A stretch of DNA of 64,000 nt from Congeria kusceri (Eukaryota; Mollusca; Bivalvia; Myida; Dreissenidae). The stretch's first letter is position 1; each line of letters opens with the position of its first letter. Positions 1 through 12,610 of this stretch are shown here, in pieces. Made by a program: the position numbers and the translations under genes. A model generated the notes under the pieces. It searched no databases and was not told where the DNA came from. It saw only the letters and a list, made by a program, of their open reading frames with translations. The stretch covers positions 1,054,001 to 1,118,000 of the forward strand of contig CM051030.1 of the NCBI GenBank assembly GCA_027627225.1. The letters are read 5' to 3'.

Positions 1-340
1 ACGAGTTATTAATTTGTGGCCACAACTTAGTATCTCGTGAACACGTCTTAGTATCTCGTCGTAACTCGTGGCCAGGACTTAGGTAACTCGTGGCCACGAC
101 ATAATTAGCCACTCAGAAATCCAGTTATTTGGCTGAACAAATTCACTAGAAATCACGGCTCGGATAGGAATGATCTTATTTCAAGATATTTCCTCGAGGG
201 GCTTATGTATCTAGTTAATTTGTTCAGCCAAATAACTGGATTTCTGATTGGTAACTCGTGGCCACGACTGAATAACTCGTGGCCACGAGATGCTAAGTCG
301 TGGCCACGACTTGAAAACACGTGGCCACGATATAAATTAT
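1..340. repeat. Degenerate tandem repeat of 'ctcgtggccacgac' with an inserted inverted repeat
   Basis: Units of about 20 bp containing 'aactcgtggccacgac' recur on both sides of a perfect-looking stem. Bases 114-149 and 211-246 are 36-bp inverted copies with one mismatch, separated by 61 bp. The stem interrupts the array, so it is probably a small fold-back insertion. A related 'ggccacgagatattaagtc' array lies at 29040-29640. Confidence 0.7.
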
Positions 341-1490
341 TTTTCTCACAAGTCCCGTCTACGAATGGGATGGCTGTATAGATACTATCTTGGATAAAGT
401 GTTTCCTTATAAATCCTGTTCAGCCACAACCATCGATTTCTGTAAACGGAGTTGTAAACTTCTGCGTTTATGTTATTATAAGACCCGACCTGTCCTTCGC
501 TAATCATGTTATGAGTGTAATATTAAATCAGTGTCTGGAGGTATTTCACAGACAAATAAGAGAATCCCCCTCGACCCTGATCGCTAGTTAAGCATAGCTT
601 ATATAGTTTTATTACGGTGGCAAAATAGTGTGTGCATAGGCGGATTTAGAGGGGTCGGAGACGGTGTAAGCCCCCCCCCCCTCCCAGTCAAATTGTCTGA
701 AATATTAGTTTGAAAAAAACTCACAATAACTTAGTAATTAACCAAAATAAACATCGGTTAATTTCTGTCGTAGTGGCGGCGTCAACTTTTCGTTTCGGCT
801 CTCTAACTCGCGCCTGGTGTGGGATTTTTGTTACTGGCGATACATTTTGTTTGGCTTGAGATAAAATGGAAAATAAAACTAAGTAAATATAACCTCAATG
901 GTACGCAGATAATTATGCCATCCGGTAATGATTTAATTGTGACCAAAACCGTACGAAGCAAATAAACCGTGATTTTTGTTTAACCCTGGTATATTCACAT
1001 TAGTTCTGATTCGGCTACCTGACGTTAATTGCAGTTGTATACATAATTTATACCACACATAAACGTGCATTTAACCACGGGTCTTAAGTTACTAATCCAA
1101 TCCTTAAACAGGCAATAAAACTAACAAACTCTTAGCGTCAATAACAATAATGAAACTCAAATTCGATACTGTTCACGACGTTTTGACGATTATAACGTAT
1201 TCATATTGTGTTATATTTGCTATGAGAATGAGTTCAAATGGGTAAATAAATAAATTAGTTAATATTTTGTAATATATATACCCTCTTGCAAAAACAAAGT
1301 CAACATTACCATAACGAGTATATGACAAATGAATGTGGATACACAGGAGATACCATAAATAAATACATTAATATGTAACATATTGAATAAATTGTTCTGT
1401 TATTTATGAATTCAATTTTATAATTCTTCAAGTTTTGTATTATTTTATCAGAATAATATATAATGTCAAATGTCAGTCAGTTGTTGGTTT
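341..1490. other. No gene seen; part of a dispersed repeat near 632-720
   Basis: AT-rich sequence without a usable reading frame. Around 632-720 'aggcggatttagagg' followed by a C-rich run resembles 52481-52560, so it is probably a dispersed repeat fragment. I see nothing else. Confidence 0.5.
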
Positions 1491-1497
1491 ACTCATC

Positions 1498-1885
1498 AGA
1501 ACAGTTGCGATTATCCATGATTCAGTAAAATGTCATGGCCAAACCCTGGTTAAAAATCGGTCCAAATAGTTGCGATTATCCATGATTCAGTCGAATGTCA
1601 TGGCAAAACCCTGGTTAAATCAGTCAAAACAGTTGCGATTATCCATGAATCAGTCGTTTGTCATGGCAAAACCAGGGTTAAATCAGTCAAAACAGTTGAT
1701 ATTATCCATGATTCAGTCGAATGTCATGGCAAAACCCGGCTTAAATCAGTCAAAACAGTTGCGATTATCCATGATTCAGTCGAATGTCTTGGCAAAACCC
1801 TGGTTAAATCAGTCAAAACAGTTGCGATTATCCATGATTCAGTCGAATGTCATGGCAAAACCCTGCTTATCTCAGTTTAATTGTA
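1498..1885 (+). repeat. 63-bp tandem repeat, about six copies
   Basis: The unit contains 'gcgattatccatgattcag' and 'tcatggcaaaaccctgg' and repeats every 63 bp. Because 63 is a multiple of three it leaves an open frame of 120 codons (1570-1932) with 21-residue periodicity. I read this as a by-product of the array and not as a gene. The first copy is the most diverged. Confidence 0.85.
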
Positions 1886-2104
1886 AAGACGAAGCTTCCA
1901 GTGCGATGCTACTATACTCAGTATACTCGTAAATATGAAACGAAAGCTTGTTACGCAGTATCGAATTACTGTCACTTGTCTAGCTGAATTAAAAGATCCG
2001 TTCCCTACGGTACAAGCATTGACTTAACGAGTCAATGATATATATTTATAAACAGTGTGAAACTACAGCTGCAACAACAGGAGAGAGTTCTTATCAATAG
2101 CACA

Positions 2105-2815
2105 TGGCCTTCTATTTAAGGCAAGTGACCAATAACCAACACAACACAGACCAATACAAAACACGTAACAAGACAAACCACATATATTAATAAAACTGGG
2201 GTCCCCGCCTTGAAACGGTAAATGCAAAGAATTGGGGATTTTAAACCGGTTAAACGGGCGCCCGAACCTGAAGACTTGCTGCCCAAGTTGCAATCTGACT
2301 AAAGTGCACAATCTTCCAACATGAAGATCTGATGATCCCATTAAATTACTTTTTGCAAATCTGGAAATTTAAGAAAGCTATTTATATCTCAGCCAATGAG
2401 ATTACTACTTCACATTATGTCGTTTGTTTTGTGTTGTAATTTACAACTAAATCTGTTATTGTCTGTGTACAGCGAAAGAATTTCGCATATTTCTACCACA
2501 AATTGTTGTTGTTTTCTTAGCGAATATCCAACAAATTGACTCTAAAATTGTGTTCACATGGTAACAATTTAAATGTTTAATATCTACATTTTGGGATCCC
2601 AACTAATTTCACTTTAATTTCAAGAGCACTTGCTTAAGATGCACACACACGCACACATTCGCTATTCGTAATAGTTCAGTCAATGCTCCAGATCTAAATC
2701 TCAAAGTGCCATTTTCCCGATGGGCTTAGCTGGTTTGAAAAGATAGTTTTGTGTTGGGTTGTGCGTATTGTCATGTATTTTATGGGCAAATGGTCACTTG
2801 CCTTAAATAAATGAC
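2105..2815. mobile_element. Putative non-autonomous element with 19-bp terminal inverted repeats
   Basis: Bases 2113-2131 ('tatttaaggcaagtgacca') have a perfect inverted copy at 2791-2809, and similarity continues inwards in a degenerate form. A related end occurs at about 27705. No transposase-like frame is present. Class and target-site duplication are not resolved. Confidence 0.5.
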
Positions 2816-2980
2816 CAGCGGATGTTAATGAGGTTTCCTCTCCTGGTGCTGTCTCTGGAGATTCATTATTCTTATATTGTTATTACTGATATCGCTTTTA
2901 ACACAAAACAAACCTGCAGACAATAACCTCGCTTCTATAATTATTCTGTCACAGAATTATTCATTAGGGGAAGATTCGGA

Positions 2981-3650
2981 GTGAAATAGCCGGGTACTGA
3001 ACCCAGCTCCCCTGCTGCCCCTAGGGGCTGGTTAAATAGCCGGGTACTGAACCCTACTCCCCTGCTGCCCCTATGGGCTTGTCAAATAGCCGGGTACTGA
3101 ACCCTGCTCCCCTGCTACCCCTAGGGGCTGGTTAAATAGCCGGGTATTGAACCCTGCTCCCCAGCTGCCCCCAGGGGCTGGTTAAATAGCCTGGTATTGA
3201 ACCCTGCTCCCCTGCTGCCCCCAGGGCCTGGTTAAATAGCCCGGTACTAAACCCTGCTCCCCTGCTGCCCCTAGGGGCTGGTCAATAGCCGGGTATTGAA
3301 CCCTGCTCCCCTGCTGCCTGTAGGGGCTGGTCAATAGCCGGGTACTGAACCCTGCTCCCCTGCTACCCCTAGGGGCTGGTTAAATAGCCGGGTATTGAAC
3401 CCTGCTCCCCTGCTGCCCCCAAGGGCTGGTCAATAGCCGGGTACTGAACCCTGCTCCCCTGCTGCCCCTAGGGGCTGGTCAATAGCCGGGTACTGAACCC
3501 TGCTCCCCTGCTGCCCCTATGGGCTTGTCAAATAGCCGGTACTGAACCCTGCTCCCCTGCTGACCCTTGGGGCTGGTCAACAAGGAGTGTGGAATATCAG
3601 AGTGAAATAGCCGGGTATTGAACCCTGTCCCTAGGGGCTGGTCAACAGGG
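2981..3650 (+). repeat. 50-bp minisatellite, about 13 copies
   Basis: The unit 'aatagccgggtactgaaccc' + 'tgctcccctgctgccccta' + 'ggggctggt' repeats with a 50-bp period. It is GC-rich and distinct from its surroundings. Later copies lose one base and the last ones are truncated. It has no coding content. Confidence 0.9.
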
Positions 3651-3654
3651 AGTG

Positions 3655-4640
3655 TGGAATAGTTTTTGAAATGTGATACATTCTAGCAATAATTCAATGA
3701 CACATTCAATGATAAATTCAACTAGAATTGCCACATGAGTGACGGATATAACCCCACAATATGACCTTGTCACAAAACTATGGCATCGATTCGAAAGAAA
3801 TGGACAGGGAGAGAATGTTTTAATTTGTGAATGGTCAACAGTGTATTTGGAAAAAATTAATTTCAACAGGAGCCATAACTCTGTCAACATTTAGTGGTTT
3901 GTAACCAAAATTGAACTTGATTTGTATTTTATGATGTTACACTTATGTACAAAAAATAATTAAACTATGTGAAGCCTTTCATGAGTTATTGTGCATGTTT
4001 TGTTGTTTTTTTTTTGGGGGGGGGGGGGGATTTAAGTAAAAAAGGGGCCGTAACTGTGTCAAAATTTAGTGGTTTGTAACCAAAGTCGAACTAGACCTGT
4101 ATTTCATGATGCTATACATGTGTACCAATAATTATTTAAATATGTCAAGCCATTGTTGAGTTATCATCAGGAAACCATGTTTTTTTTTATGGAATTTAAG
4201 TCAGATAAAGGTCCATAACTCTGTCAAAATTTTAGTGGTTTGTAACCAAAGTCGAACCTGACCCGTATTTTATGATGTTACACATGTATGACAAGAATAA
4301 TTTTAATATGTCAAGCCATTCTTGAGTTATCGTCCGGAAAAATGTTACTAGGGAATTTTAAGTCAAAAAGGGGCCATAACTTTGTCAAAATTTAGTGGTT
4401 TGTATCCAACATCGAACTTCTATGTACCAACATCGAACCTGTATTCTATGATGTTACATATTTGTGCCAAAAATTATTTGACTATGCCAAGCCTTTCTTA
4501 AGTTATCATCCGGAAACCAAAAACCAACAGACTGACAGACCGGCAGACCGACAGACGGACAGACCGACGGACCGACAAGCTCACTCCTATATACCCACCC
4601 CCCTAAACTTCGTTTGTGGGGGTATAATGACAAATCAAAA
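3655..4640 (+). repeat. About four tandem copies of a 165-180 bp repeat ending in a (cagaccga)n tract
   Basis: Copies start near 3862, 4043, 4209 and 4371 with 'ccataactctgtcaaaattt' followed by 'agtggtttgtaaccaaa'. The block ends with a (CAGACCGA)-type tract at 4520-4575 and 'acttcgtttgtgggggtata'. This architecture is a common dispersed repeat of mollusc genomes. The short frames across it are not genes. Confidence 0.75.
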
Positions 4641-4854
4641 GACCATGTTGTTTAAAAACCTTAATAAAAGAAGCATTAAAATTATTAAAAATTGGGACTT
4701 TATTCCATGTTAGTGCATGTCGAACAAATGGTCCGACTTGCACTTGCTCACCTTGTACCATTTTCTGTTCCTAGATCTTTCCCTATTTATTGTCAACATT
4801 TGAAACATTTTCATAAGGATCGTCGGTATGTGGCTGGTCTTGGTCCATATTTAC

Positions 4855-5450
4855 TATATAGTAAACTACACGCCGTTTAACTAATAATATTACATTAAGA
4901 AGTACGGGTCATGTTGGTTAACGCCCGTAGGTCAAAGAAAAAACTGCAACATCAACAAACATGCACACTGTTAGTAAACTATACGCTGTCTAACTTATAA
5001 TAATATATATAAACTAAATATTTCATATTTAATAATAACCACGGATTAAATAGGCTAAAGCCCTTAGGTCAAAGAAAAACTGGCAATATAAACAAGCATG
5101 CACACTGTTAGTAAACTACACGCTGTCTAATATTATATTTAAACATAAATTATATTTATTAAGAACTATCAATCATGTAGGCTTACGCCCTCAGGTAAAA
5201 AACAAAAACTTGCAACATTCAACATAAACAAGCATGCAAACTGTTAGTAAACTACACGATGTGTAACTAATATTATGACAGGTATATATATTAAGGACCA
5301 CGGATCATGTACGCTAACGCCCTAAGGTCAAAGAAAAAAATGGCACCAGGAAAATCGTTAGTGAATTACACGTTATGTAATAGTATTCATATTATGATTG
5401 GAGAACCGCTGATCATGTAGGCTTACGCCCTGAGGTCAAAGAAAAACTCA
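4855..5450 (+). repeat. Tandem repeat of about 110-140 bp, five to six copies
   Basis: Each copy carries 'gtaaactacacgctgt', then 'cttacgccctgaggtcaaag' and 'aacaagcatgcacactgtta'. Copies start near 4861, 4973, 5111, 5250 and 5368. The last copy is split by the element at 5451-5813 and resumes at 5814. Confidence 0.8.
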
Positions 5451-5813
5451 CAGGGGCGTAGTTTCCCATAGGCACTATAGGCACGTGCCTATACATTTTT
5501 TCCAGAGATGAAAAATTTTAATATGCCAAAAATGCAATAAAACAAGAGGGGGGATGGGGGTGAGGGGATTTTTCTTGGCTGTGTTGATACTTCATTGTTT
5601 AACGAGTCGATTACGTCAATATGAAATATATTTCATGAAACACACGCTTATTTTACGATTATTTTGTAGAATCGGGGTTTAGCTGAAGTTAGTTGTTTGT
5701 AGCCACATACGAGTATAAATACTCCTGGCCCAAAGTATCGCTTGCAGGGTCATTTTGTAGATTCCGCCTATTGTGCCTATACAGCTATTTTTTTAACCCA
5801 AGCTACGCCCCTG
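5451..5813 (+). mobile_element. hAT-type MITE (363 bp) inserted in a tandem repeat
   Basis: The ends are inverted: 'caggggcgtag' at the left and 'ctacgcccctg' at the right, the usual hAT terminal form. Flanks are 'aactca' (5445-5450) and 'aactggca' (5814-5821), consistent with an 8-bp target duplication whose left copy lost two bases. Neighbouring repeat copies keep the uninterrupted 'gaaaaactggcaa', which shows the empty site. A shorter relative lies at 49252-49443. No transposase is encoded. Confidence 0.8.
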
Positions 5814-5821
5814 AACTGGCA

Positions 5822-6465
5822 ACATAAGGCGAGAGTTTTTGATTTCTTGGTTCTCGGATCCGCCGACCCGATTTTTTCGAAAAAGCCCCCAATTTTTTTT
5901 TAGAATGTAACTGATATCGTAAAAATGACCTTGTAAAAGGGTTTCAACCTGTTGCAAGGAATGCAAAAAAAATATTAAAATGTCATGGTTATCATGTAGT
6001 AATTAAGTTAATGTTGTGTAATATGATTTTTGTCAGTAATAAAGCATTAAGATTTTAATATCACTGCCCATTTCCATTTGTGAAATTCTAGTCATTAATT
6101 TACTCAGTTCTGTGTTGTTGTTGTTTTTTTTGTGGGGTTTTTTTGCTGTTTTTTTGCCTCCTCCAACCGGACACTTTTCCAAAAATGTCCGATAACCAAG
6201 AAATAAAAAACTCTGGCCTAAACAATCATGCACACCGACATGTTAACGAGCTCTTGATTACCGCCTTGTTAACAATGAGCTGGAGCTGCGGAATGATACA
6301 GTACAATTATCTGTACAATTACCCGTACAATTATTATATCATCGTCGAACCTGTTACGATGTCACTGGTGTTGCGATGCCGTCAGACACACTGCAGATGT
6401 TATTCTGCAAACGCGTTTCTGTTAAATTAACGCACCACACTTAAGCGTCCCCATGATTTTTCGAA
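5822..6465. other. No gene seen
   Basis: AT-rich sequence with poly-T tracts. The reading frames at 6033-6233 (minus) and 6143-6430 (plus) are rich in Asn/Tyr/Leu, lack domains and overlap each other, so I do not call them. Confidence 0.5.
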
Positions 6466-6469
6466 ACCT

Positions 6470-7280
6470 ACCAACCAGGCAGGAAAAAAATCAACCAACG
6501 AGTCGATATGTTTTTTTCTTTCACAACTTATTCATGGCAGTGGTAAAAGGTTAATCAGATGTTAACTTGCAAAACTGTAACAGATCATCTTCGCGTTGGT
6601 ATCTCATTAAAATCATCTCCAGTTCGACGCTATTAATTATCCGCTGACTGGATCTGATGACTTCGCATTAGGGGTCACGTTCAGATGACCTTTTTAGGAG
6701 CCAATCAAACCGTTGTCTTCAAAATCTTGCGGTATAACTTCAAATGTAAACCACAAATAGTACGCACGAAATTAACGTGAACTTTGGATGTTGACTCGCC
6801 TAAGGTACCACTATATCCATTGTTATCCGCGTGAAAATTAACTGTAAATGATTTATTCCCGAAGATCAGCTGGAAATGCATCACTTTTCAAAAAACCGTG
6901 ACCAAACATTGCTGTGCAAAAGGCAATTTTATTGGGCGCAGCCGGGGTGATGTTTTATTGTCTGGAAGGTCATTTGAAGGCGACCTGTTATACGATGTCT
7001 TCAGATCCTAACAATGTTAGGATTTGATTTAATGAGATTGCTTCATACTGGGAACCTACTTTAACACAGTATTTTAACTGTGTAAATTGACTAGTTCTAC
7101 ATGTTTTTACAAACATTGGTAAAAACACCTAAACGTCTTGTTTTTCTTTCTTTTTTTCCAGAGTTGTTATACGCTTTCAACTAGATTTTGCACATTGTCA
7201 AAATTGTTGTTTTTTTTTAGTTCAGGCATTCGAAAACCTACCAGCCCGAGGACGCTAAACAAAGAATCAAATTTGTAAGA
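6470..7280 (+). repeat. Dispersed repeat, paralogous to 46840-47215
   Basis: Both copies share 'aactttgacaatgtg'-type and 'gcccgaggacgctaaac' segments and 'tgggaacctact' followed by 'aactgtgtaaattgact'. Here the two halves (6470-6610 and 7030-7280) are separated by about 420 bp that the other copy lacks, so one copy has an insertion or the other a deletion. Confidence 0.6.
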
Positions 7281-7359
7281 CCTTATGCAGAAACGTACAG
7301 AAATTATTCGTATATGAAAGCTGAATTAATGGCTTAATTAATTTAAATTAATATGGGAT

Positions 7360-7500
7360 TTATAACCACGCCTACTTTGATAAGACTCCGACAAACACCG
7401 TTGACAGTATACGAAGGTGTTTTTTTACAAGACATCTACGTCAAACAATTAAGGCGTAGCTTTCTGAATGGCTAAACACATTGTCAGTCAAATCTTGTAC
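7360..7500 (+). repeat. Dispersed repeat, copy 1 of 3
   Basis: Shares 'gctttctgaatggctaaaca' and 'tgacagtatacgaa' with 12895-13035, and more weakly with 39040-39116. These are probably fragments of one non-autonomous element. Confidence 0.6.
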
Positions 7501-7887
7501 GGTCATCTCAGGCGGAAACACAGACATCTCGTACTAGTTGTCTCTGGATAGTTTGTGATCGAGCTGAAGTAGGAAAATTTCTACGATATGTCGCAGAACA
7601 TAAGTATCGACGCAACGCTATAAACAGTTCTTTCAACTTTATTTCTGTATTTAATTAGTTCGTTCTATAAGCGTTGCTGTAATAACGTCTAGTAAAGTTC
7701 AATAATAAATTCCAGCAATATTGTAAACTGGCGAAACTGACATGACAGACGGGACCAATCCCCCTCTCCCCCCATTTGGGAGGCCCCGTAACTCAGATAG
7801 ACATAGTTACGTTCTTAATCAAAAGTCACTTCTGAAGCTTAATTTGTGCTGGGTAATAATAGAGTTTACCCAAACTGTTGTATAATT

Positions 7888-8120
7888 AAGAAATAATTTC
7901 CGATTTATCGTTGTTTGTCGGCCAATAAACAACGATTTGGAGTTGTGATGCGTAGGAATTAAACCACGAGGGCGTTAACCAGAGTTTTTTAATAGCCACA
8001 CATCAGAACGACAACGAGTTGTTTATTGGTCAATTAGCAACGATTATGCGAATATTGTTTCGATTCTAACATAATTTGACAAATATTTTGCAATTATAAT
8101 AAGAACTATTTTTATGCTCC
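7888..8120 (+). mobile_element. Fold-back element family FB-A, copy 1
   Basis: Starts 'aagaaataatttccgattta' and contains 'tcgttgtttgtcggccaata'. Its middle is symmetric: 'tgatgcgtaggaattaaacc' is followed by 'cacatcagaacgacaacgag' and 'ttgtttattggtc'. Eight further copies occur in the window. I see no coding capacity and cannot place it in a known class. Confidence 0.7.
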
Positions 8121-8690
8121 CCGAAAAATTTCGGGGCAGCATATAGTCGAAGCCTTGTCCGGCCGGCCGTCCGGCCGTCCTTCAGTCCCACTTTCTTGTC
8201 CGGACTATTTTTTCAGCAACTAATAGCCGGAATTCAACGAAACTTTATGGGAAGCTTCATTACCAAGAGGAGGTGTGCATATCACCAGGCCGTTCCGCTT
8301 CATTGATTTTTCTCAGAGTTATGGGACTTCTAAAATTAGTATAGAGTGCACAACTCTTTACTTCATTGTCCAGGCTTTTTCTCAGCAACTACTGGCTGGA
8401 GTTCAACAAAACTTCACGAGAAGCTTCATTACCAAGACGAGGTATGCATATTACCAGGATGTTCCGTTTCAATGATTTTTATCGGAGTTATGGGAGTTTG
8501 AAGATTTTCTGAAATTAGTATATAGTGCACAATTCTTGTCCGGGCTTTTTCTCAGCAACTACTGGACAGATTTCATTGAAACTTAATGGAACTCTTCATT
8601 ACCAAGAAGAGTTGTGCATATTACCAGGATGTTCTGCTTCAATGATTTTTCTTAGAGTTATGGTACTTTGAAGATGTCAATTGTGACATA
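8121..8690 (+). repeat. Tandem repeat of about 160-180 bp, three copies, headed by 'tgctccccgaaaaatttcgg'
   Basis: 'gtccggactattttttcagc' (8198) recurs near 8360 and 8540, each followed by 'gaattcaacgaaactt' and 'cattaccaagagga'. The head with its 'ggccggccgtccggccgtcc' run is typical of a widespread molluscan repeat. Confidence 0.75.
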
Positions 8691-8884
8691 TCTATTACTC
8701 AGGAACTTCTCTATGAATTCAATGATGCTAGATGGAAAACTAAATAACGAGGAATTGAAATAACCATACTGGTGTTACAGTAATGATCCATTGATATTTA
8801 TTTTAGTTTGTTTTTATTTTATTTGTACAATTTAACTGCATGTTCATATTGTATTTTTGTGGTGGTCAACTATTCGTTGCCGTT

Positions 8885-9700
8885 CTCTAACTCGAGCTCG
8901 GATTGAACTATTGTAATGAAACTTCATACATAGATACCTTATATGAAGACCTCGCTTAAGATTGCATATGGGGTGGGTGGGTTTAAGGTCAAGGTTTCCG
9001 CTCAATAACTTGAGAACGCATCGAGATATTTTAATAAAACATCATACATAGATACCTTATATTGAGACCTCGCGTGAGATTGCATATGGGATGGGTGAGG
9101 TCAAGGTCAAGGTCACCCTTACTAAAAATAGAAAAACGGTTTCCGCTCAATAACTTAAGAACGCATTGAGATATTTTAATGAAACTTCATACATAGATAC
9201 CTCATATCTAAACATCGCATGGGATTGCATATTTGGTGGGATGGGTCCAGGTCACCGTTACTAAAAACAGAAAAACGGGTTCCGCTAAATAACTTGAGAA
9301 TGCATTGAGATATTTTAATGAAACATCATACCTTGATACCTTATATCTAGACCTCGCTTGCTTGGGATTGCATATGGGGTGGGTGGGGTCAGGGTCAAGG
9401 TCACTGTTACTAAAAAAGAAAAATGGTTTGCTCAATAAAGGTCACCATTACTAAAAATGCACAAACAGTTTTCGCTCAATACCTAGAGAACGAATTGAGA
9501 TATTTTAATGAAAAGTTATATGTACATACCTTATATCTAGACCTCGCTTGCAATTGCATATGGGGTGGATGGGGTCAAGGTCACAATAACCAAAATAAAA
9601 AAAAACAGTTTCCACTCAGTAACTTGAGAACGAATTTAGATGAAACTTCATATGTGGATATTGAGACCTCGCTTTGGATTCAAGATCGCTTTCCTAGCAT
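8885..9700 (+). repeat. Tandem repeat of about 140-165 bp, six copies
   Basis: Units carry 'ctcaataacttgagaacgca', 'gatattttaatgaaacttca', 'tacatagataccttatat' and 'gattgcatatggggtgggt'. Copies are diverged and of unequal length. Short frames on both strands across this block reflect repetition only. Confidence 0.8.
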
Positions 9701-10632
9701 AGGTGTATGACCTTCACCTTGCACCCAGAACTTTCTTTCATTATTGTGCTGACTTTTATGCATTTCGTTCGAAAATATTAGTTTTCGTGGAATTTCCACG
9801 TTTCTTGTTCACTATGCTCAGAATCGGTATCTCTTTTGCGTTGTTTATTGGGTAGTTCAACAAAGATACTTGTGTTTCTTGTCTCTCCTCAACGCATGAT
9901 ATTCCTATTCAAAAACACACGATCCTTGCTGTGCATGCTTGTTCCGTCTAACATATTAACTAAGTGTCCCTTATTAGTGACCTCGTTGATTGACTGATGC
10001 AAGTTAATGAAGAAGTAATGTTTTAAATGGTAAAATCTGTACTAATTACACATTAACATGTTTAATATATTGCAAATCATGGCCCAAGAGTACACAAAAA
10101 CAAGCCTGTTAAAAGGAAACATGGATTACATCGAAATATTCAACTAAATGATGAAATCGAATCCAAGCGAGCTATGGCTATATCGTTGCAGCTTTACCTT
10201 AAATAAAGGGACAGTATCTTGCAAATATTCAAATAACAGCTACTAGTTTCGTTCCTGCAAATGCAGCTGGAGTTTCACATTGTCTATATTACAATTCTTC
10301 ACGCTTCAAAACAACTTCACGACCCCATTCCCCCTCTCCTCTTGTCCTCGTTTCCTTTGTTGATGTATGGCGGTAAAGTTACTCTTTCCAGGATATTTAT
10401 GAATACCCTTAACTGTTCTTCGAAAAGAACTTTCCGCATTTTGTCGCAGTATTTCGCATAAATCGTACATAACGTCCATTTTGGACTGTACATTACGATC
10501 AATAACTAGATGTAAGTACATGACTCATTCATGTATATCGTTGTGACATGAGTTTGTTGAACGCGCCAAAACAACTCCCTGACAGTCACAACTTCTGTTA
10601 AGTAAACGACTTTTTGCAACGAAGTATATAAA
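9701..10632. other. No gene seen
   Basis: AT-rich unique-looking sequence. Overlapping short frames at 10261-10521 on both strands have no recognisable domain. Confidence 0.45.
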
Positions 10633-10792
10633 TGAGGCGTGTCGTGGAAAATCCTGGCTTAATGCATGTGCAGTCCGCACAGGCAACTCCATGACTGCAC
10701 TTTCCGCCTACAGTGGATTTATGCTTAGAAGAGACTACCTCGAAACAAAAAATACCATACAAGCGGAAAGTGTCGTCCCGGATACACAGAGG
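10633..10792 (+). mobile_element. Dreissenid-type fold-back element, truncated copy
   Basis: Contains 'ggcgtgtcgtgg', 'ttaatgcatgtgcagtccgc', 'cactttccgcctacagtgga' and 'gcggaaagtgtcgtcccgga'. It matches the left arm and loop of the complete copy at 27812-28066, but the right arm is missing. Confidence 0.75.
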
Positions 10793-11390
10793 ATATTTGT
10801 TGATTTCGGTGTAAGATCGTATTTTATTTCACGAGTGATCATGGAAAATGATATTTTCACGAGTAGCGCAGCCACGAGTGAAAAAATAAATTGTCTATGA
10901 TCAGGAGTGAAATAAAATACGATTTTACACCGAAATCAACAAATTTTCTTTTTATTTTATGCCTTTTGACAATAAATAAATAAAATTGCGCGAGATAAGC
11001 TTAAACGTCACAAGTTAGTGTTTTCTGACGTCATTAAAATGACGTCATAAATGATTCCAAAACTGTGGGAAAAAAAAGTGCCATATTTTGTGAGTCGTTG
11101 TCGCTAAATTATAATTTTGTAGAATTTAATCATGTGTTTTATGTAAACACATGCATGTACGCACTGTACATGTATATAAATGTGCCATGGGTTGTAAACC
11201 ACTACTTGTAGATCGATGCTATTTATGAACTAATAGTCCGTTTTATGTTATATTTTCACTATGGTGAAAATATAAAATCTTATATTTTCACTGCTAGACC
11301 AGTGAAAATATAAAATGTTATACCACCAATAAAATTCGATATTGCACTGAAAAGCATATAATAAAATACAGTTTTACGGGCGTATTTGTT
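10793..11390 (+). mobile_element. Palindromic element with 'gtgaaaatataaaa' hairpins; inverted relative at 47300-47640
   Basis: 'aggatatttgttgatttcgg' followed by 'tgtaagatcgtattttattt' returns inverted at about 10900-10955. Downstream, 'tatattttcactatggtgaa' and 'cactgctagaccagtgaaaa' form nested hairpins. The same modules occur in reverse order and orientation at 47300-47640. It is non-coding. Confidence 0.7.
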
Positions 11391-11578
11391 GTTGTTTTTA
11401 ATTTTCCGATTTCCCGTGGTCAAGTAACTAGTGAACTATTAAAACAGTGGTTTAATCACCTGACCTATGTTTAACGAACGGACAAATGTCAGTTTTTGAC
11501 CGATTAGGACACAATGCGACCGTGCATGGTCAGGCGTCGACATTCCCTGGGTTCGAACATAACATTTATATGAAATGG

Positions 11579-12610
11579 TTTTATAATATGTTGGCATAGA
11601 ACTGCCATACGATACGTTAAGGTTCGCGAAAATATTTGTGTTAACTACTTAGCGTTCGCGAACAGATTCGTGTTACCACTTATTTATTATAATATTTATC
11701 TGGACTTTAAGAGCGTTTGCGAGTATTTTTCTGCAGTATTATTTTATTATTATAATAATTGGCCTTTAAGTGCCCAGAACTGACATCAGATACATTTTCT
11801 TGTTGTTGCGAGGTCTTCCGAATTATCTTAGTAACAAGTTAATATTCGCGATACCACTTAATGTTCATGTATCGCAAATGTTTTCGCGAACCAGTTCTTG
11901 TTGCCATATATCTAACACGAATATTATCACGATAATTATCTTTCAACGCAAATCTTAACACGTTAATATTCGCTATACCACCTAATTTGTGCGCGAGGTC
12001 TTCCGCATTATCTTACTAACACGAATAGTATCTTGATAATTATCTGACAAAGCGATAACAACTCGATAATATTCGTGTAACCACTTAATTCGGCGCGAGG
12101 TCTTCATTATCTTACTTACGCGAATAATATCATGATAATTATCTGACAACGCGAATCTTAACTAGACAATATTCGTGTTACTACTTAATTGGTGCGCGAG
12201 TTCTTCCGCTTTATCTTACTAACGCGAATATCATCACGATAATTATCTTACAATGCTAATATTAACACGTTAATATTCGCGATACCACTTAATTTTTATG
12301 TATCGCAAATGTATTCGCAAACCAATTCGTGTTGCCAGTTATCTAACACGAATATTTTCGTGACAATTATCTTACAACGCAAATTTTAACTAGTTTATAA
12401 TTGTGATACCACATAAGTTTTTATTAACTGAAATTTTAATGTCAGTTCTGGGCAGTTTTTCATTAAGCAAATAAATATCTAACGTCGAACAAATTCGCAA
12501 ACGCTATTAAGATATAAGATAAATTACACGAACATTAAGTGGTAACACGAAAATTTTCGCGATTCTTAAGTAGTTATCGTACGGCAGTTCTATGCCACCA
12601 TATTATAAAG
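11579..12610. mobile_element. Nested inverted-repeat element, about 1.03 kb
   Basis: Outer arms: 'tttataatatgttggcatag' followed by 'aactgcc' at 11580 is matched in inverse at 12576-12609. Inside, 'tgcccagaactgacat' (11771) has a perfect inverted copy at 12440-12455. The core repeats 'cacgaatattatcacgataa' and 'ttatctttcaacgcaa' several times. No protein is encoded. It could be one element inserted in another, or one with a layered terminus. Confidence 0.7.

Noticed and set aside
1570..1932. 120-codon frame with a 21-residue repeat
   Set aside because: Explained by the 63-bp tandem array; the frame is open only because 63 is divisible by three.
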